Part shown: positions 28,063 through 37,381 of the stretch, piece by piece
How the letters are laid out: the number at the start of each line of letters is the position of its first letter
Position numbering within the stretch: the first letter of the stretch is position 1
Origin: Tateyamaria sp. syn59
GTDB taxonomy: Bacteria; Pseudomonadota; Alphaproteobacteria; Rhodobacterales; Rhodobacteraceae
Reading direction: 5' to 3'
Assembly (NCBI RefSeq): GCF_007995245.1
Contig: NZ_VCBA01000010.1
Location: 62,001 to 126,000, forward strand
DNA: 64,000 bases
The notes under the pieces: model-generated
The model's input: only the letters and a program-made list of their open reading frames with translations
Told to the model about the DNA's origin: nothing
Databases searched by the model: none
Translations under genes and position numbers: made by a program

Positions 28063-28491
28063 ATGTTCAAACCTCTTTCGCTCGCCATCCTGATCACACT
28101 CCCCACGCTTAGCCACGCCGAGGCGTTCGTGCAGCGCGAGCGCTATACGATCCCGGTCAACCAGATCAACGCGACCAGTTTCGAGGTGATCGAGGCCGAT
28201 GGCGCAGGCGGAACGCAAATGTGGTGTGCTGCAGGCCTTTATGCACGCAACGTGCTGGGGCAACGCGGCGGTGATCTGACCATCGAAACCGGCCGAGGCG
28301 ATGCGTTGACAGCACCTGGGCGCAAGGGCGTCGTGTTTACCACAGCACCGCTTGAGGGTGCTTTTTCTTCGTTCAGTCAAGGCGTGCGCCGCTCGGGCAA
28401 GGTGTTTTCCATGACCCACGCCTTTGCTCTGTGCCAGACTTTGCCATTCCTGCGAGTGCGTACGGCCGACAATCAACTGGTCCGCCGGTAA
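28063..28491 (+). CDS. Small exported protein of unknown function
   Basis: 142 residues. The ATG at 28063 follows AAGGAG (28051-28056) and gives a Sec signal peptide (MFKPLSLAILITLPTLSHA, cleavage before EAF). The mature protein has two cysteines (MWCAAGLYARN and FALCQTL) and looks beta-rich: RYTIPVNQINATSFEVIEADG, GGDLTIETGRG, VRRSGKVFSMTHAFALCQ. I recognise no named domain, though similar proteins are often seen in Rhodobacterales. No clear operon partner. Confidence 0.7.
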   Translation: MFKPLSLAILITLPTLSHAEAFVQRERYTIPVNQINATSFEVIEADGAGGTQMWCAAGLYARNVLGQRGGDLTIETGRGDALTAPGRKGVVFTTAPLEGAFSSFSQGVRRSGKVFSMTHAFALCQTLPFLRVRTADNQLVRR

Positions 28492-28608
28492 AACGCTTAT
28501 CTAGCGGTCGCATTTCCCCTCTACCCAAAACCTTGACAACCGCCTATAGTTTCGTGGAACGGGGGAAAACCCCCACTACAGGCGGGACAAATACGAAGGG
28601 GATGGGCG

Positions 28609-29076
28609 ATGCGCTGTCCGTTTTGCGGGAATATCGACACTCAAGTCAAAGACAGCCGACCGGCAGAGGATCACGTTTCGATCCGCCGCCGCCGCTTTTG
28701 TCCGGCCTGTGGCGGGCGGTTTACCACCTATGAGCGGGTGCAGCTGCGCGACCTCGTGGTGATCAAGTCAAATGGCAAGCGCGAAGACTTCGACCGCGAC
28801 AAGCTTGAACGTTCCATCCGCATCTCGATGCAGAAACGCCCCATCGACCCCGAGCGGATCGACCAGATGATCTCTGGCATCGTCCGGCGGCTCGAAAGCA
28901 TGGGCGAGACCGATATCCAGTCCAAGCAGATTGGCGAGATCGTGATGGAAGCGCTGAACCGCATCGACACGGTCGCCTACGTCCGTTTCGCGAGCGTGTA
29001 CAAGAATTTCCAGGCCGCTGACGACTTTGACAAGTTTGTCGCCGAATTGCGGCCCGAGGGCACTGGCGAAGAGTGA
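28609..29076 (+). CDS. nrdR: Transcriptional repressor NrdR
   Basis: Represses ribonucleotide reductase genes in response to (d)ATP levels. 155 residues, a typical length: the N-terminal zinc ribbon MRCPFCGN (C3, C6) with [14 protein letters not shown], then the ATP-cone domain starting [17 protein letters not shown] and ending [17 protein letters not shown]. It precedes ribD with a 4-bp GTGA overlap, the standard nrdR-rib-nusB arrangement. A small G5-A4-C5 hairpin (GGGGGAAAACCCCC) lies about 40 bp upstream. I found no NrdR-box pair around it. Confidence 0.96.
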   Translation: MRCPFCGNIDTQVKDSRPAEDHVSIRRRRFCPACGGRFTTYERVQLRDLVVIKSNGKREDFDRDKLERSIRISMQKRPIDPERIDQMISGIVRRLESMGETDIQSKQIGEIVMEALNRIDTVAYVRFASVYKNFQAADDFDKFVAELRPEGTGEE

Positions 29077-30170
29077 CCGCCGCGGACGACACCCGCTTTA
29101 TGTCTTTGGCCCTTGCGCTGGGACGGCGCGGGCAGGGGCGGACAGCCCCCAATCCGTCCGTGGGTTGCGTCATCGTTCAGGGCACTCGGATCGTGGGGCG
29201 GGGCTGGACCCAGCCGGGCGGCCGGCCGCATGCTGAAACGGAAGCAATTGCGCAAGCGGGCGCCAAAGCGGCAGGCGCCACCGCCTATGTCACCCTGGAA
29301 CCTTGCGCCCACCACGGCAAAACCCCGCCCTGCGCCGACGCGCTCGTGGCCGCAGGCATCGCGCGCGTCGTCATCGCCATGCGGGACAGCGACACGCGAG
29401 TGGATGGCCGGGGGATTGCGATCCTTGAAGCGGCGGGCATCGACGTGACCACCGGCATCTGCGAAGCGGAGGCTGAGGCCGATCACATCGGCTTCACGCT
29501 GCGCACCGAACAGGGCCGCCCCTTCGTCACCCTCAAACTCGCCAGCAGCTTTGATGGGCGCATCGCCACAGGCTCAGGTCAAAGCCAATGGATCACCGGC
29601 CCCATGGCGCGCCGCCATGTGCATGCCATGCGCGCGCGGCACGACGCGGTGATGGTGGGCGGCGGCACCGCGCGGTACGACGACCCGTCGCTGACCGTCC
29701 GTGATATGGGCGACATCCAGCAACCGGCCCGTGTGGTGGTCTCGCGCCGGATCGACGTGCCGCTCATGTCCAAACTCGCCACGACGGCGCGCGAGGTGCC
29801 GGTCATCCTCTGCCACGGGCGCGACGCCGACCCGATGCTGCAACGCACGTGGCGCGACATGGGGGCAACGCTCCTGCCGTGTGCCACCCAAGGCACGCAA
29901 CTTGATGCGCAGGACATCCTGCAAAAACTGGGCGACCACGGCCTCACCCGCGTCTTCTCCGAAGGGGGCAGCGCGCTCGCCGCCTCCCTGATCGAAGCAG
30001 ACCTGGTAGATGAGCTTGTCGGCTTTACCGCAGGGCTGGCAATCGGGGCGGAAGGGTTGCCTAACATCGGTGCGCTTGGCCTCGGCTCACTGGACGCCGC
30101 GCAACGCTATCGTCTTAAATCCGTCGTGCGCATCGGCGACGACATCTGCCACATCTGGAAACGGCGTTAA
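29073..30170 (+). CDS. ribD: Bifunctional riboflavin biosynthesis deaminase/reductase
   Basis: Deaminates and then reduces the pyrimidine intermediates of riboflavin synthesis; 365 residues. The N-terminal cytidine-deaminase-like domain has HAETEAI and [11 protein letters not shown] (zinc ligands His and two Cys). The C-terminal reductase has [32 protein letters not shown] and [18 protein letters not shown]. Translation starts at GTG 29073, overlapping the nrdR stop. The end (30170) overlaps the convergent kpsC end by 4 bp. The remaining rib genes resume at 34922, beyond the capsule cassette. Confidence 0.95.
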   Translation: MTAADDTRFMSLALALGRRGQGRTAPNPSVGCVIVQGTRIVGRGWTQPGGRPHAETEAIAQAGAKAAGATAYVTLEPCAHHGKTPPCADALVAAGIARVVIAMRDSDTRVDGRGIAILEAAGIDVTTGICEAEAEADHIGFTLRTEQGRPFVTLKLASSFDGRIATGSGQSQWITGPMARRHVHAMRARHDAVMVGGGTARYDDPSLTVRDMGDIQQPARVVVSRRIDVPLMSKLATTAREVPVILCHGRDADPMLQRTWRDMGATLLPCATQGTQLDAQDILQKLGDHGLTRVFSEGGSALAASLIEADLVDELVGFTAGLAIGAEGLPNIGALGLGSLDAAQRYRLKSVVRIGDDICHIWKRR

Positions 30171-32161
30171 CGCCATAGATGCGCCTGGCTGGCAAGCAAG
30201 CCTTGCAGCTTCGACAGCATCCGATTGGCAAGTCCGAGCCGGGGCAGTGGGCCGTTCCGCAACCGCTCGACCACCACCTCCACAGCGCACGCCGCCCCAG
30301 TTACAGGATCGAAGTAACGCGGGTAGTCAATCAAGGTGGCATGGACCAACCCGGCCAGCGGCACATCCTCGCGCCGCCGGGGCGGGACTGGTCCGCGATC
30401 TTCAGTGAGGCCCCAGCCCGCGTAGAACGGCGCACCGGTTGTCACAACCCGCACACCACGCAACAGCGCCTCGAACCCGGTGAGCGAGGTCATAGTCCAC
30501 AGTTCCTCCACCTGATCCAGCAGCGCGGCAATGTCGGCCCGGCTGGCTACAACATCCGCAATGTCAGCGTCATCAAAAGCTCCCTCACGCAGGCCCGCCT
30601 CCACATCCGGGTGCGGCTTGTAGATCAGCACCGCGTCAGGCCGCGCCGCCCGCGCTGCTTCCAACAGCGCACGGTTGGTTCGGATTTCCCCCGCACCCAG
30701 CCGGATCGAGGCATCATCCTCAACCTGCCCCACAACCAGCACCCGCTGGCCTTCGGGCAAGTTGGGCACATCGCCCGATAGGTTGTACTTGCTCAACCCC
30801 GCCGCCGTCAGCGACCGCACCAGTGCGTCAGCGCGTTCCACCTGATCGGGCCGCAATACCCGGCGCTCACGGATCAGATGCTCCAACCGGCTGGGCCGCG
30901 AGGGATCATAGTAAATGCCTAGATCATCTGTCACCAGCGACAGGGCCGGGATCAACTCGGCCCCAAGGCCCCGCGACCGCAGAAACCCGTCCTCAACCCG
31001 CACGGCATCGTCATGCATCACATCCGCCTTGCCCGCCCAAACCATCCAGGGTCGTTCCATCGCACGTGCCCGACCTGGATCCTCCTCAAAGCGCATCGGC
31101 ACGTACCGCCCAAACACTCTTTGCAAAGGCCGCCGCTTCCACAGCCGCATCCCGCTTGCTACCCAGCCGCGATGATCTGCCCGCCACGCGTGGGTCTCTG
31201 CGGCCAGCGCCTCCATCGCTGTCGGCAGATCACACAGGCAATCGCGATGCGGATCGTACCAGGTCGGGTACAGGATCATCGCCCCTGCAAAAAGCTGCGT
31301 GCGGGTCAGCGTGCGCTGGCGCCGCTGTACCGGAAACTCATCCGCCGTCAGACCCCACCCAGCATAGAAGGGTTGGCCAAAGACGCGGGGCTTATGCCCT
31401 GCCATGATCGCCTCAAAGCCCACCCCCGAAGACACGGTATAGACCGCAATCGCCCCCTCCATCAGCGCCCACGGGCTGACAGCATCGGCAAAGAGTCTCA
31501 CCCGGTCATTGCAGTCCTCATCGGTGAAGTACCCGTCACGAAATCCCTGAACCGTCTCCGGGTGCGCTTTTATGATGATCCGGGCGCGCGGATGCTCTTC
31601 CTGCGCGACAAAGAGCATTTCCAGAAACCTGTTCCGGTCCGCCCCGCAGGCGGTGACGGACGCATCGCCGCGCGTCTGATCAATGACCAGGACATATCCC
31701 GGCTCAGGCACAGCCGCGTCAGGATCAAACCCGGTATACTTGCTCAGATGCGCCTCCTGCATTCGGGCCATGGCACCCCGCGCGACGTTCAGAACAGCGG
31801 TGTCGTCCAGCGGCTCTTCCGCCAGGATCCGTTCCAGATCGGATGGGCTTGAGGGATCAAAATGCACGCCCGCATGATCAATGAGCAGGCCGATGGGTTG
31901 GCTGCCGGCGCGGCCCGGCAGGACGGAGCGCAAGAACGCATCCTCCACCCGCACAACGCTGGCATCCCGGCGCTCTGCCATAGCTTCGCCCCGATAGGCG
32001 GTGGGCGAGTTACCCCACACGCCTACCATCCCGTTCGGGCCGGGCAGACCCACGGCGATGTCATAGCCTGCCAGCTCGACGATCCGTCGCACGCGGCCCC
32101 GCGCCAGGAAGCCACCATTATAAACGTAAAGCCGCCGGGCCCCATCGGGTCCGGCGGCCAT
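30167..32161 (-). CDS. kpsC: Capsule polysaccharide Kdo transferase KpsC
   Basis: Cytoplasmic enzyme that adds the beta-Kdo linker on phospholipid for group 2-type capsule, 664 residues. Two repeated glycosyltransferase modules are visible. Each has FLRS near its beginning (VEDAFLRSVLPG; VEDGFLRSRGLG), a D-x-G-x2-F/Y-D-P segment (AGVHFDPSSPSDLERIL; LGIYYDPSRPSRLEHLI), a KxHP motif (IIIKAHPETV; LIYKPHPDVE) and PFYAGWGLT. The ATG at 32161 is preferred to the GTG at 32179 because GGACAGGAC precedes it. Together with kpsS and a Wza-like gene it forms a capsule cassette. No KpsM, KpsT or KpsE is in view. Confidence 0.9.
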   Translation of the reverse strand: MAAGPDGARRLYVYNGGFLARGRVRRIVELAGYDIAVGLPGPNGMVGVWGNSPTAYRGEAMAERRDASVVRVEDAFLRSVLPGRAGSQPIGLLIDHAGVHFDPSSPSDLERILAEEPLDDTAVLNVARGAMARMQEAHLSKYTGFDPDAAVPEPGYVLVIDQTRGDASVTACGADRNRFLEMLFVAQEEHPRARIIIKAHPETVQGFRDGYFTDEDCNDRVRLFADAVSPWALMEGAIAVYTVSSGVGFEAIMAGHKPRVFGQPFYAGWGLTADEFPVQRRQRTLTRTQLFAGAMILYPTWYDPHRDCLCDLPTAMEALAAETHAWRADHRGWVASGMRLWKRRPLQRVFGRYVPMRFEEDPGRARAMERPWMVWAGKADVMHDDAVRVEDGFLRSRGLGAELIPALSLVTDDLGIYYDPSRPSRLEHLIRERRVLRPDQVERADALVRSLTAAGLSKYNLSGDVPNLPEGQRVLVVGQVEDDASIRLGAGEIRTNRALLEAARAARPDAVLIYKPHPDVEAGLREGAFDDADIADVVASRADIAALLDQVEELWTMTSLTGFEALLRGVRVVTTGAPFYAGWGLTEDRGPVPPRRREDVPLAGLVHATLIDYPRYFDPVTGAACAVEVVVERLRNGPLPRLGLANRMLSKLQGLLASQAHLWR

Positions 32162-32184
32162 GTCCTGTCCGCTGTGCACGGTCG

Positions 32185-33321
32185 TTACTCGCCCGATAGA
32201 CCCGTCGCCAGGTTGTTCACGCCTGTGATCGGGGTCGTGATCGAGGTGATGATCTTGGCAAATTGCGTGTACGGCGCCTCGGTCACGTAAAGCGTGTCGC
32301 CGTCGCGAATGACAAAGTCACGCGCTTGGAACATGCCGTTGGGCTGGGTCAGGTCCAGCACATAGACCATGCGCTGCGCCCCGATCAGATCGTCACGGCC
32401 CAGCACCACATTGGCCACTTCCGCAGGCTCGTTGCGCAGCACGAAAATACCCGTGGGGTCCGACGTATTGGTCTGCAACCCACCCACCTGAGCCAGCGCC
32501 TCCAGCGCGCTCAGCGTCGCTGTCTCGAAGGGTACACGGGCCTGCCCGCCGGTCGCCCCCAGCGCGGTAAAGGCGCGGGTGTCGGCCTCAATCAGTACCC
32601 GGTCTCCGCCACGCAGTGCGATGTCGAGATGCGGGTTTTCATACAGATCCTGGAAGAAGATGCGGCTGCGCATCCCCCCGCGCAACACGGTCACGCGCGC
32701 AATTTCGGGTTCGATGGTGACGCCACCGGCCTGGGCCAGCATCGTGGACAAGGTACGCGTGGGCCGCTCGATGGGGTAAACGCCTTGCGCCCCGATGGCA
32801 CCGATCAGCGACACGGTCGACCCGTCACCTGCAACGCGACGCACCTGCACCTGCGGGTCCGGCGTCTGGTCTTCCAGTTTGGTGGTGATGATGCGTCGGA
32901 TCGCTTCGGGGCTGTTGCCAGCGGCACGAATGCGGCCCGCGTAAGGCACAAATATAAAGCCCGCGCCATCCACCTGTACCTCTTCGAGAATGGTGGAGTT
33001 CTGCGCCTCACCGGCGAGCAGGCCATCATCCACGTTCTCCCAGATCGTCAGGCCCAGCACGTCGCCGGGACGGATTGTGTCCGATCCCAGCAGACCTGCA
33101 TTGCGGAACTCTTCGGAAAAGCCCAAGGCCGGGGTCACTGCGGTGGCTTCGGTCACGCGATCGCTGACCGACACGATGAATGCATCCCCTTCACGTTGTA
33201 CAGAGCCGGAGAAGATCTGGCGCTTGTTCGGACCAATCTGCGGCAGACCGCAGGATGCAAGAATCCCCAAAAGGGCCAAAGACGCGACCATACGCGTCCA
33301 GCGGAATGACTGGAAAATCAC
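32185..33321 (-). CDS. Outer-membrane polysaccharide export lipoprotein (Wza/KpsD family)
   Basis: 378-residue exporter subunit. The GTG start at 33321, with GAGGAGAC upstream, gives a lipoprotein signal (LLGILASCGL, lipobox cysteine near residue 24). The Poly_export domain follows (IRPGDVLGLTIWENV; VDGAGFIFVPYAGRIRAAG), then SLBB-like domains (VSLIGAIGAQGVYPIERP; LEALAQVGGLQTNTSDPTGIF). It probably forms an outer-membrane channel for the Kdo-linked capsule. At about 380 residues it is closer to Wza than to E. coli KpsD in length. Located between kpsS and kpsC, same strand. Confidence 0.88.
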   Translation of the reverse strand: MIFQSFRWTRMVASLALLGILASCGLPQIGPNKRQIFSGSVQREGDAFIVSVSDRVTEATAVTPALGFSEEFRNAGLLGSDTIRPGDVLGLTIWENVDDGLLAGEAQNSTILEEVQVDGAGFIFVPYAGRIRAAGNSPEAIRRIITTKLEDQTPDPQVQVRRVAGDGSTVSLIGAIGAQGVYPIERPTRTLSTMLAQAGGVTIEPEIARVTVLRGGMRSRIFFQDLYENPHLDIALRGGDRVLIEADTRAFTALGATGGQARVPFETATLSALEALAQVGGLQTNTSDPTGIFVLRNEPAEVANVVLGRDDLIGAQRMVYVLDLTQPNGMFQARDFVIRDGDTLYVTEAPYTQFAKIITSITTPITGVNNLATGLSGE

Positions 33322-33473
33322 TGCTCGGTCTCCTCGACCTGTTCTTGTCTGCCTCTGGCCGCAGCTTGATCTGCGCCCGTATTCTTTTTGGTATCGCGAC
33401 GATTTTCCGCCGGTGATTTGGTGTCAACCTACCGGAGTCCGGTGATAAAATCTAGCCATAGAGGTAGTGGTGG

Positions 33474-34766
33474 TCAGTTCACCAACCGCAACTGTTGCCG
33501 TGGCGCCGCGGTGCCAGAGGCCAGCGCATCATAGGGATCGTCGGGTGACAACATCATGTCGACAACCTGCCGCAGCAGCTGCCTGCGGCCCTGCGCCGAA
33601 TAGAAGCCGCCGGGGATCTGGCTGGTTTCCAGCAGGTAGCGCCGGTAATCCTTGTAGGCGCGATTGTCCGGGCGGGAGGCACCGGCAAAGAAATCCGGCA
33701 ATGGCTGATCGCTTACAAACTCCGGTTTTGAAAAAACGGCCTTGCCAAAGACTTTCAGGGGGATGCCGCGCCACAACACCTGTTGGGCGGCGGTCGAATT
33801 CACGGTCACCGCACTGCGCGCATCATTCAGAAGCTGTGCGAGCTTTCCGCCACGAACATAGTGGACCCGGCCCTGCAGGCCCAGTTTGCGGGCAAGATCT
33901 CGTATCGTTTTGCGGATGGGCGACCGGCCGTCCTCAAGCGGATGCGCCTTGATCACCAAATGGTGATGTGCCGGTGCGCCTTCAGCAAAGCCCCGGATGA
34001 CGAGGTCCAGAAAGTCGGGCATCGTGTCAAAGGGCGAGTGTTCTTGGAAGCTGCTATCATGTTCCAGCTGCAAAAGCGCCAGGTGATAGGGAAAGCCGCC
34101 ATAGCGGATGCGCAGCGTCGCCTGCATCCGGTCGAGTGTCTGGAACGGCATCAGCAGCAACCGTTTCAGGTATAGCTGAAATTCGCGACCGACGGTCAGC
34201 GCGCGGTGCGGCTGAAAATTGCGGTATTGTCCGTTCCGGAACAACACGAACCAGTGATAGAGCGCGCCGTAAAATACATGTTGGCGCATGTCGCCCCAAT
34301 GGCCGGGCGGCAACGGAGCCTCCATATCCGACAGGGCAAGGGCCGCCTGCATGTCGGCGACCGACATCTCCATCAAGCGCGAATTCCCGTTGGATCCGCC
34401 ACGCTCGTAAGTGACCCAGTAGGGACGCATATACCCTTCTTCGAACACGTGTACGGTGATGCCACGGCGCTTTGCTTCGGCGACCGCTTGGGCGTGGATC
34501 GGGCGCACATCGCCGTACAGCACAATGTCGGTCACGTTTTTGGCCTCGGCCAGGCGGGCAAAGGTATCGGGCCAATCTGCAGCCGCGCCGCGATAGGGAA
34601 CATAGCTGCGCGGATGAAACCAGAAGGCCCGGTCGCCTGCATTGAACCCTACACGCCAGACTGTCGCCCCCGCACGGCGCAGCATGGCGCCAAGGCGGTT
34701 GAAAAACGGTCCATGGGGTCCTTGCAGAAACAGAAAGACCCGCGAGGTTGGGGCATGCAGCGTCAT
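33474..34766 (-). CDS. kpsS: Capsule polysaccharide transferase KpsS-like
   Basis: 430-residue cytoplasmic protein of the Capsule_synth family, which adds the first Kdo to the lipid acceptor for capsule export. The N-terminus FLFLQGPHGPFFNRLGAML is the KpsS signature; others are VLYGDVRPIHAQAVAEAKRRG, FEEGYMRPYWVTYERGG and VIKAHPLEDGR. The single transferase module contrasts with the two modules of KpsC. I use the ATG at 34766 with AGGGATCAG, not the TTG at 34787. It is divergent from ribE (155 bp). The chain between this and KpsC is presumably made by genes outside the window. Confidence 0.87.
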   Translation of the reverse strand: MTLHAPTSRVFLFLQGPHGPFFNRLGAMLRRAGATVWRVGFNAGDRAFWFHPRSYVPYRGAAADWPDTFARLAEAKNVTDIVLYGDVRPIHAQAVAEAKRRGITVHVFEEGYMRPYWVTYERGGSNGNSRLMEMSVADMQAALALSDMEAPLPPGHWGDMRQHVFYGALYHWFVLFRNGQYRNFQPHRALTVGREFQLYLKRLLLMPFQTLDRMQATLRIRYGGFPYHLALLQLEHDSSFQEHSPFDTMPDFLDLVIRGFAEGAPAHHHLVIKAHPLEDGRSPIRKTIRDLARKLGLQGRVHYVRGGKLAQLLNDARSAVTVNSTAAQQVLWRGIPLKVFGKAVFSKPEFVSDQPLPDFFAGASRPDNRAYKDYRRYLLETSQIPGGFYSAQGRRQLLRQVVDMMLSPDDPYDALASGTAAPRQQLRLVN

Positions 34767-34921
34767 CTGATCCCTGATATGCGGCAAACTCTTACTCTCA
34801 GATGAACATCTGACTGGGGCGGTTTTATGGCGTATTGGGAGGATTTTCGCAATGCGCTAGGTGCTTGCCCTCGTGCTCATGCGCCGCTACGTCACAAAGG
34901 CGTACGGCAAGGAGCACCAGT

Positions 34922-35509
34922 ATGTTCACAGGGATCATCACTGATATCGGCACCATTGCAGACCTCACGCAAGAGGGCGATCTGCGCGTGCGGATCCAGA
35001 CCGGCTATGACACCGCCGGTATCGACATGGGTGCGTCCATCGCCTCGGACGGCGTGTGCCTGACCGTCGTGGATCTGGGGGCCGACTGGTATGACGTGCA
35101 GGTCAGCGCCGAAACCGTATCCAAGACCAACCTTGGGGCATGGGTCGTTGGCAAGCGCCTGAACCTCGAACGCGCTTTGCGCGTGGGCGACGAGTTGGGC
35201 GGCCACATCGTGTCGGGCCACGTCGACGGCGTGGCCGAGGTCGTGTCGGTCGTGGACGAGGGCGACAGCACCCGCGTGCAATTGCGCGCGCCGGATGATC
35301 TGGCGCGGTTCATTGCGCCCAAAGGGTCAGTGGCGCTGAACGGCACGTCCCTCACAGTGAACGAGGTGGAGGGGGCCGTCTTCGGCGTCAACTTCATCCC
35401 GCACACCAAAGAGGTGACAACCTGGGGCGACGTGGCCGTTGGCGACGCTGTGAACCTGGAGATCGACACGCTCGCCCGCTATGTCGCACGGCTCGCTGAG
35501 GTGGCGTGA
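34922..35509 (+). CDS. ribE: Riboflavin synthase (alpha subunit)
   Basis: Dismutates two lumazine molecules to give riboflavin; 195 residues. Two homologous lumazine-binding repeats: MFTGIITDIGTI with SIASDGVCLTVVD and FNVSAETVS-type segment (VQVSAETVSKTNL), then LGGHIVSGHVDGVAEVV with VALNGTSLTVNEV and NFIPHTKEVT. The start is fixed by MFTGI and by AAGGAGCACC. It resumes the riboflavin genes after the capsule cassette. I see no FMN riboswitch in front of it. Confidence 0.95.
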   Translation: MFTGIITDIGTIADLTQEGDLRVRIQTGYDTAGIDMGASIASDGVCLTVVDLGADWYDVQVSAETVSKTNLGAWVVGKRLNLERALRVGDELGGHIVSGHVDGVAEVVSVVDEGDSTRVQLRAPDDLARFIAPKGSVALNGTSLTVNEVEGAVFGVNFIPHTKEVTTWGDVAVGDAVNLEIDTLARYVARLAEVA

Positions 35510-35586
35510 TCCTGCGGACAGGCCTATCGGCCTGACGCCATTTTCGGCGCCTTTGGTACGCGTGCTCGCATCATGCGATATATGGT

Positions 35587-35721
35587 GTGTTTGGCGGATC
35601 GGCCCTCCGGGGGCGGTTTATCTGGCGAAATGAAGCTGCACGGGATCTGTGCGTCGGGGCACTGGCATTGGGGGGCGTGATCCTCTATGTCGCGGGCAAT
35701 GTTGCCACAGGTGCCCCATGA
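35587..35721 (+). CDS. Possible 44-residue membrane peptide between ribE and ribBX
   Basis: A GTG at 35587 opens 44 codons whose TGA overlaps the ribBX ATG (ATGA at 35718-35721). The encoded peptide contains a hydrophobic stretch (LCVGALALGGVILYVAGNVA) long enough to span the membrane, preceded by positive residues. No Shine-Dalgarno is visible. The overlap suggests it could couple translation into ribBX, which also lacks a good ribosome site. Conservation would decide. It may equally be chance in a high-GC spacer. Confidence 0.3.
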   Translation: MFGGSALRGRFIWRNEAARDLCVGALALGGVILYVAGNVATGAP

Positions 35722-36839
35722 GCTTTGAGACCCCCGGTCCAGTCGAGACCGATCTTGCCGCCGCCATTTCGCCCATCGAGGAGATCATCGAAGAGGCGAA
35801 GTACGGCCGGATGTTCATTCTGGTAGATCACGAGGATCGCGAGAATGAGGGCGATCTGGTTATCCCCGCCAACTTTGCCGATGCGGCAGCCGTGAACTTC
35901 ATGGCGACCCATGGGCGCGGTTTGATTTGTGTGACATTGCCTGCCGAGCGGATTGACGACCTGGGCCTGCCGATGATGGCGATGCACAATTCTTCGCGTC
36001 ATGAGACGGCCTTTACCGTGTCGGTCGAGGCGCGCGAGGGGGTGAGCACCGGGATTTCTGCAGGTGATCGGGCGCTGACCATTTCGACGCTGGTGAACCC
36101 GCAAGCGACCGCGGCTGATCTGGCGACACCGGGGCATGTCTTTCCGTTGCGCGCGCGCAAGGGCGGGGTGCTGGTGCGGGCAGGGCATACTGAGGCGGGC
36201 TGCGATGTTGCACGTCTGGCCGGGCACTACCCGTCGAGTGTCATCTGCGAGATCATGAACGAGGACGGGTCCATGGCCCGCCTGCCCGACCTCGTGGACT
36301 ATGCTGCCACGCATAAGCTCAAGATCGGCACCATCTCTGACCTCATCGCCTATCGCCGCCGCCACGACAATCTCGTGGTGGAAACCGACCGCCGCATGGT
36401 CACCTCGCAGCATGGCGGGGAATGGGACATGCGCATCTTCACCGACCAGACCTATGGGATCGAGCACGTGACGCTGTCCAAGGGTGACCTGAGCACCGAC
36501 GAGCCGGTCCTGGTCCGCACCCATGCGCTGGCGGAAGTCACCGACATCCTGGGCCTCTCGGACAAACCCGTGGGCGAGCTGCCCCGCGCCATGGAGCTGA
36601 TCGCCGCCGAAGGGCGCGGCGTGGTCTGCCTGTTCCGTGAGCCGCGCAAATCGCTCTTCACCGACGAGGAACCCGGCCCCCGCATCGTCAAGAACACCGG
36701 CCTCGGCGCTCAGATGTTGTCGAATATGGGCCTCTCCCGCCTCATCCTGCTGACCGACAGCCCGCGCACGACCTATATCGGCATCGACGCCTACGGGCTC
36801 GAAATCGTCGGCACCCGCCCCATCCTTGGAGAGAAATGA
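35718..36839 (+). CDS. ribB: 3,4-dihydroxy-2-butanone 4-phosphate synthase fused to a degenerate GTP cyclohydrolase II domain
   Basis: 373 residues. The N-terminal RibB domain (about 15-215) is intact: REDREN-type acidic loop ([12 protein letters not shown]), [24 protein letters not shown] and [16 protein letters not shown]. It should convert ribulose 5-phosphate to the four-carbon precursor of riboflavin. The C-terminal RibA-like domain lacks the zinc cysteines: where GTP cyclohydrolase II has C-x10-C-x-C, this reads [19 protein letters not shown] with no cysteine, and the catalytic REQEGRG-type loop is replaced. This is the RibBX form described in alphaproteobacteria. A separate RibA must exist elsewhere. 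Start at 35718 ([12 protein letters not shown]). Confidence 0.9.
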   Translation: MSFETPGPVETDLAAAISPIEEIIEEAKYGRMFILVDHEDRENEGDLVIPANFADAAAVNFMATHGRGLICVTLPAERIDDLGLPMMAMHNSSRHETAFTVSVEAREGVSTGISAGDRALTISTLVNPQATAADLATPGHVFPLRARKGGVLVRAGHTEAGCDVARLAGHYPSSVICEIMNEDGSMARLPDLVDYAATHKLKIGTISDLIAYRRRHDNLVVETDRRMVTSQHGGEWDMRIFTDQTYGIEHVTLSKGDLSTDEPVLVRTHALAEVTDILGLSDKPVGELPRAMELIAAEGRGVVCLFREPRKSLFTDEEPGPRIVKNTGLGAQMLSNMGLSRLILLTDSPRTTYIGIDAYGLEIVGTRPILGEK

Positions 36840-37381
36840 TGGCTTCGATAGACCACCACGTGCTGGGCCGCCCCAGCTTTGATGAGCCAACCAAACTGCT
36901 GATCGTCGTCTCGCCCTACTACAAACAGATCGCCGTCAACCTCGTGGCCGGGGCTAAGGCCGAAATCGAAGCCGCGGGCGCCACCTGGGACCTCGTCGAA
37001 ATGCCCGGCGCGCTCGAAATCCCCACGGCTATCGGCATCGCCGAACGCATGTCGAACTTCGACGGCTACGTGGCCCTCGGCTGCGTGATCCGGGGCGAGA
37101 CGACCCACTACGAAACGGTCTGCAACGACTCGTCTCGCGCCATTCAGCTTTTGGGCCTCCAGGGCCTCTGCATCGGCAATGGCATTCTGACGGTCGAGAA
37201 CACGGATCAAGCCGAGGTCCGCGCCGACCCCGCCAAGCAGAATAAAGGCGGCGGGGCGGCAGCCGCGGCCTTGCACCTGATCGCGCTCAGCCGTAAGTGG
37301 GGCCGCTCCACCAAAGGGGTCGGGTTTAAACCGGCCACCGAATACCAGCTGGCTTCCAAGACAGGATCCACAACCGCATGA
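36836..37381 (+). CDS. ribH: 6,7-dimethyl-8-ribityllumazine synthase
   Basis: Penultimate riboflavin step, condensing the RibB and RibD/pyrimidine products to lumazine; 181 residues. Typical segments: LLIVVSPYYKQIAVNLVAGA, VEMPGALEIPTAI, ALGCVIRGETTHYETVCNDSS (with the catalytic histidine) and GNGILTVENTDQAEVRA, then NKGGGAAAAAL. The first ATG (36836) overlaps the ribBX stop as ATGA and has GGAGAG upstream; the next ATG (36839) is equally close. It overlaps nusB by 4 bp at its end. Confidence 0.96.
   Translation: MMASIDHHVLGRPSFDEPTKLLIVVSPYYKQIAVNLVAGAKAEIEAAGATWDLVEMPGALEIPTAIGIAERMSNFDGYVALGCVIRGETTHYETVCNDSSRAIQLLGLQGLCIGNGILTVENTDQAEVRADPAKQNKGGGAAAAALHLIALSRKWGRSTKGVGFKPATEYQLASKTGSTTA

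Noticed and set aside
28555-28580. A NrdR box or terminator formed by GGGGGAAAACCCCC upstream of nrdR
   Set aside because: It is a plain G5-A4-C5 hairpin with no following T run and no similarity to the paired 16-bp NrdR boxes.
35510-35717. An FMN riboswitch before the riboflavin genes
   Set aside because: Neither the ribE leader (34767-34921) nor the spacer before ribBX contains the conserved RFN-element sequence blocks or paired arms.
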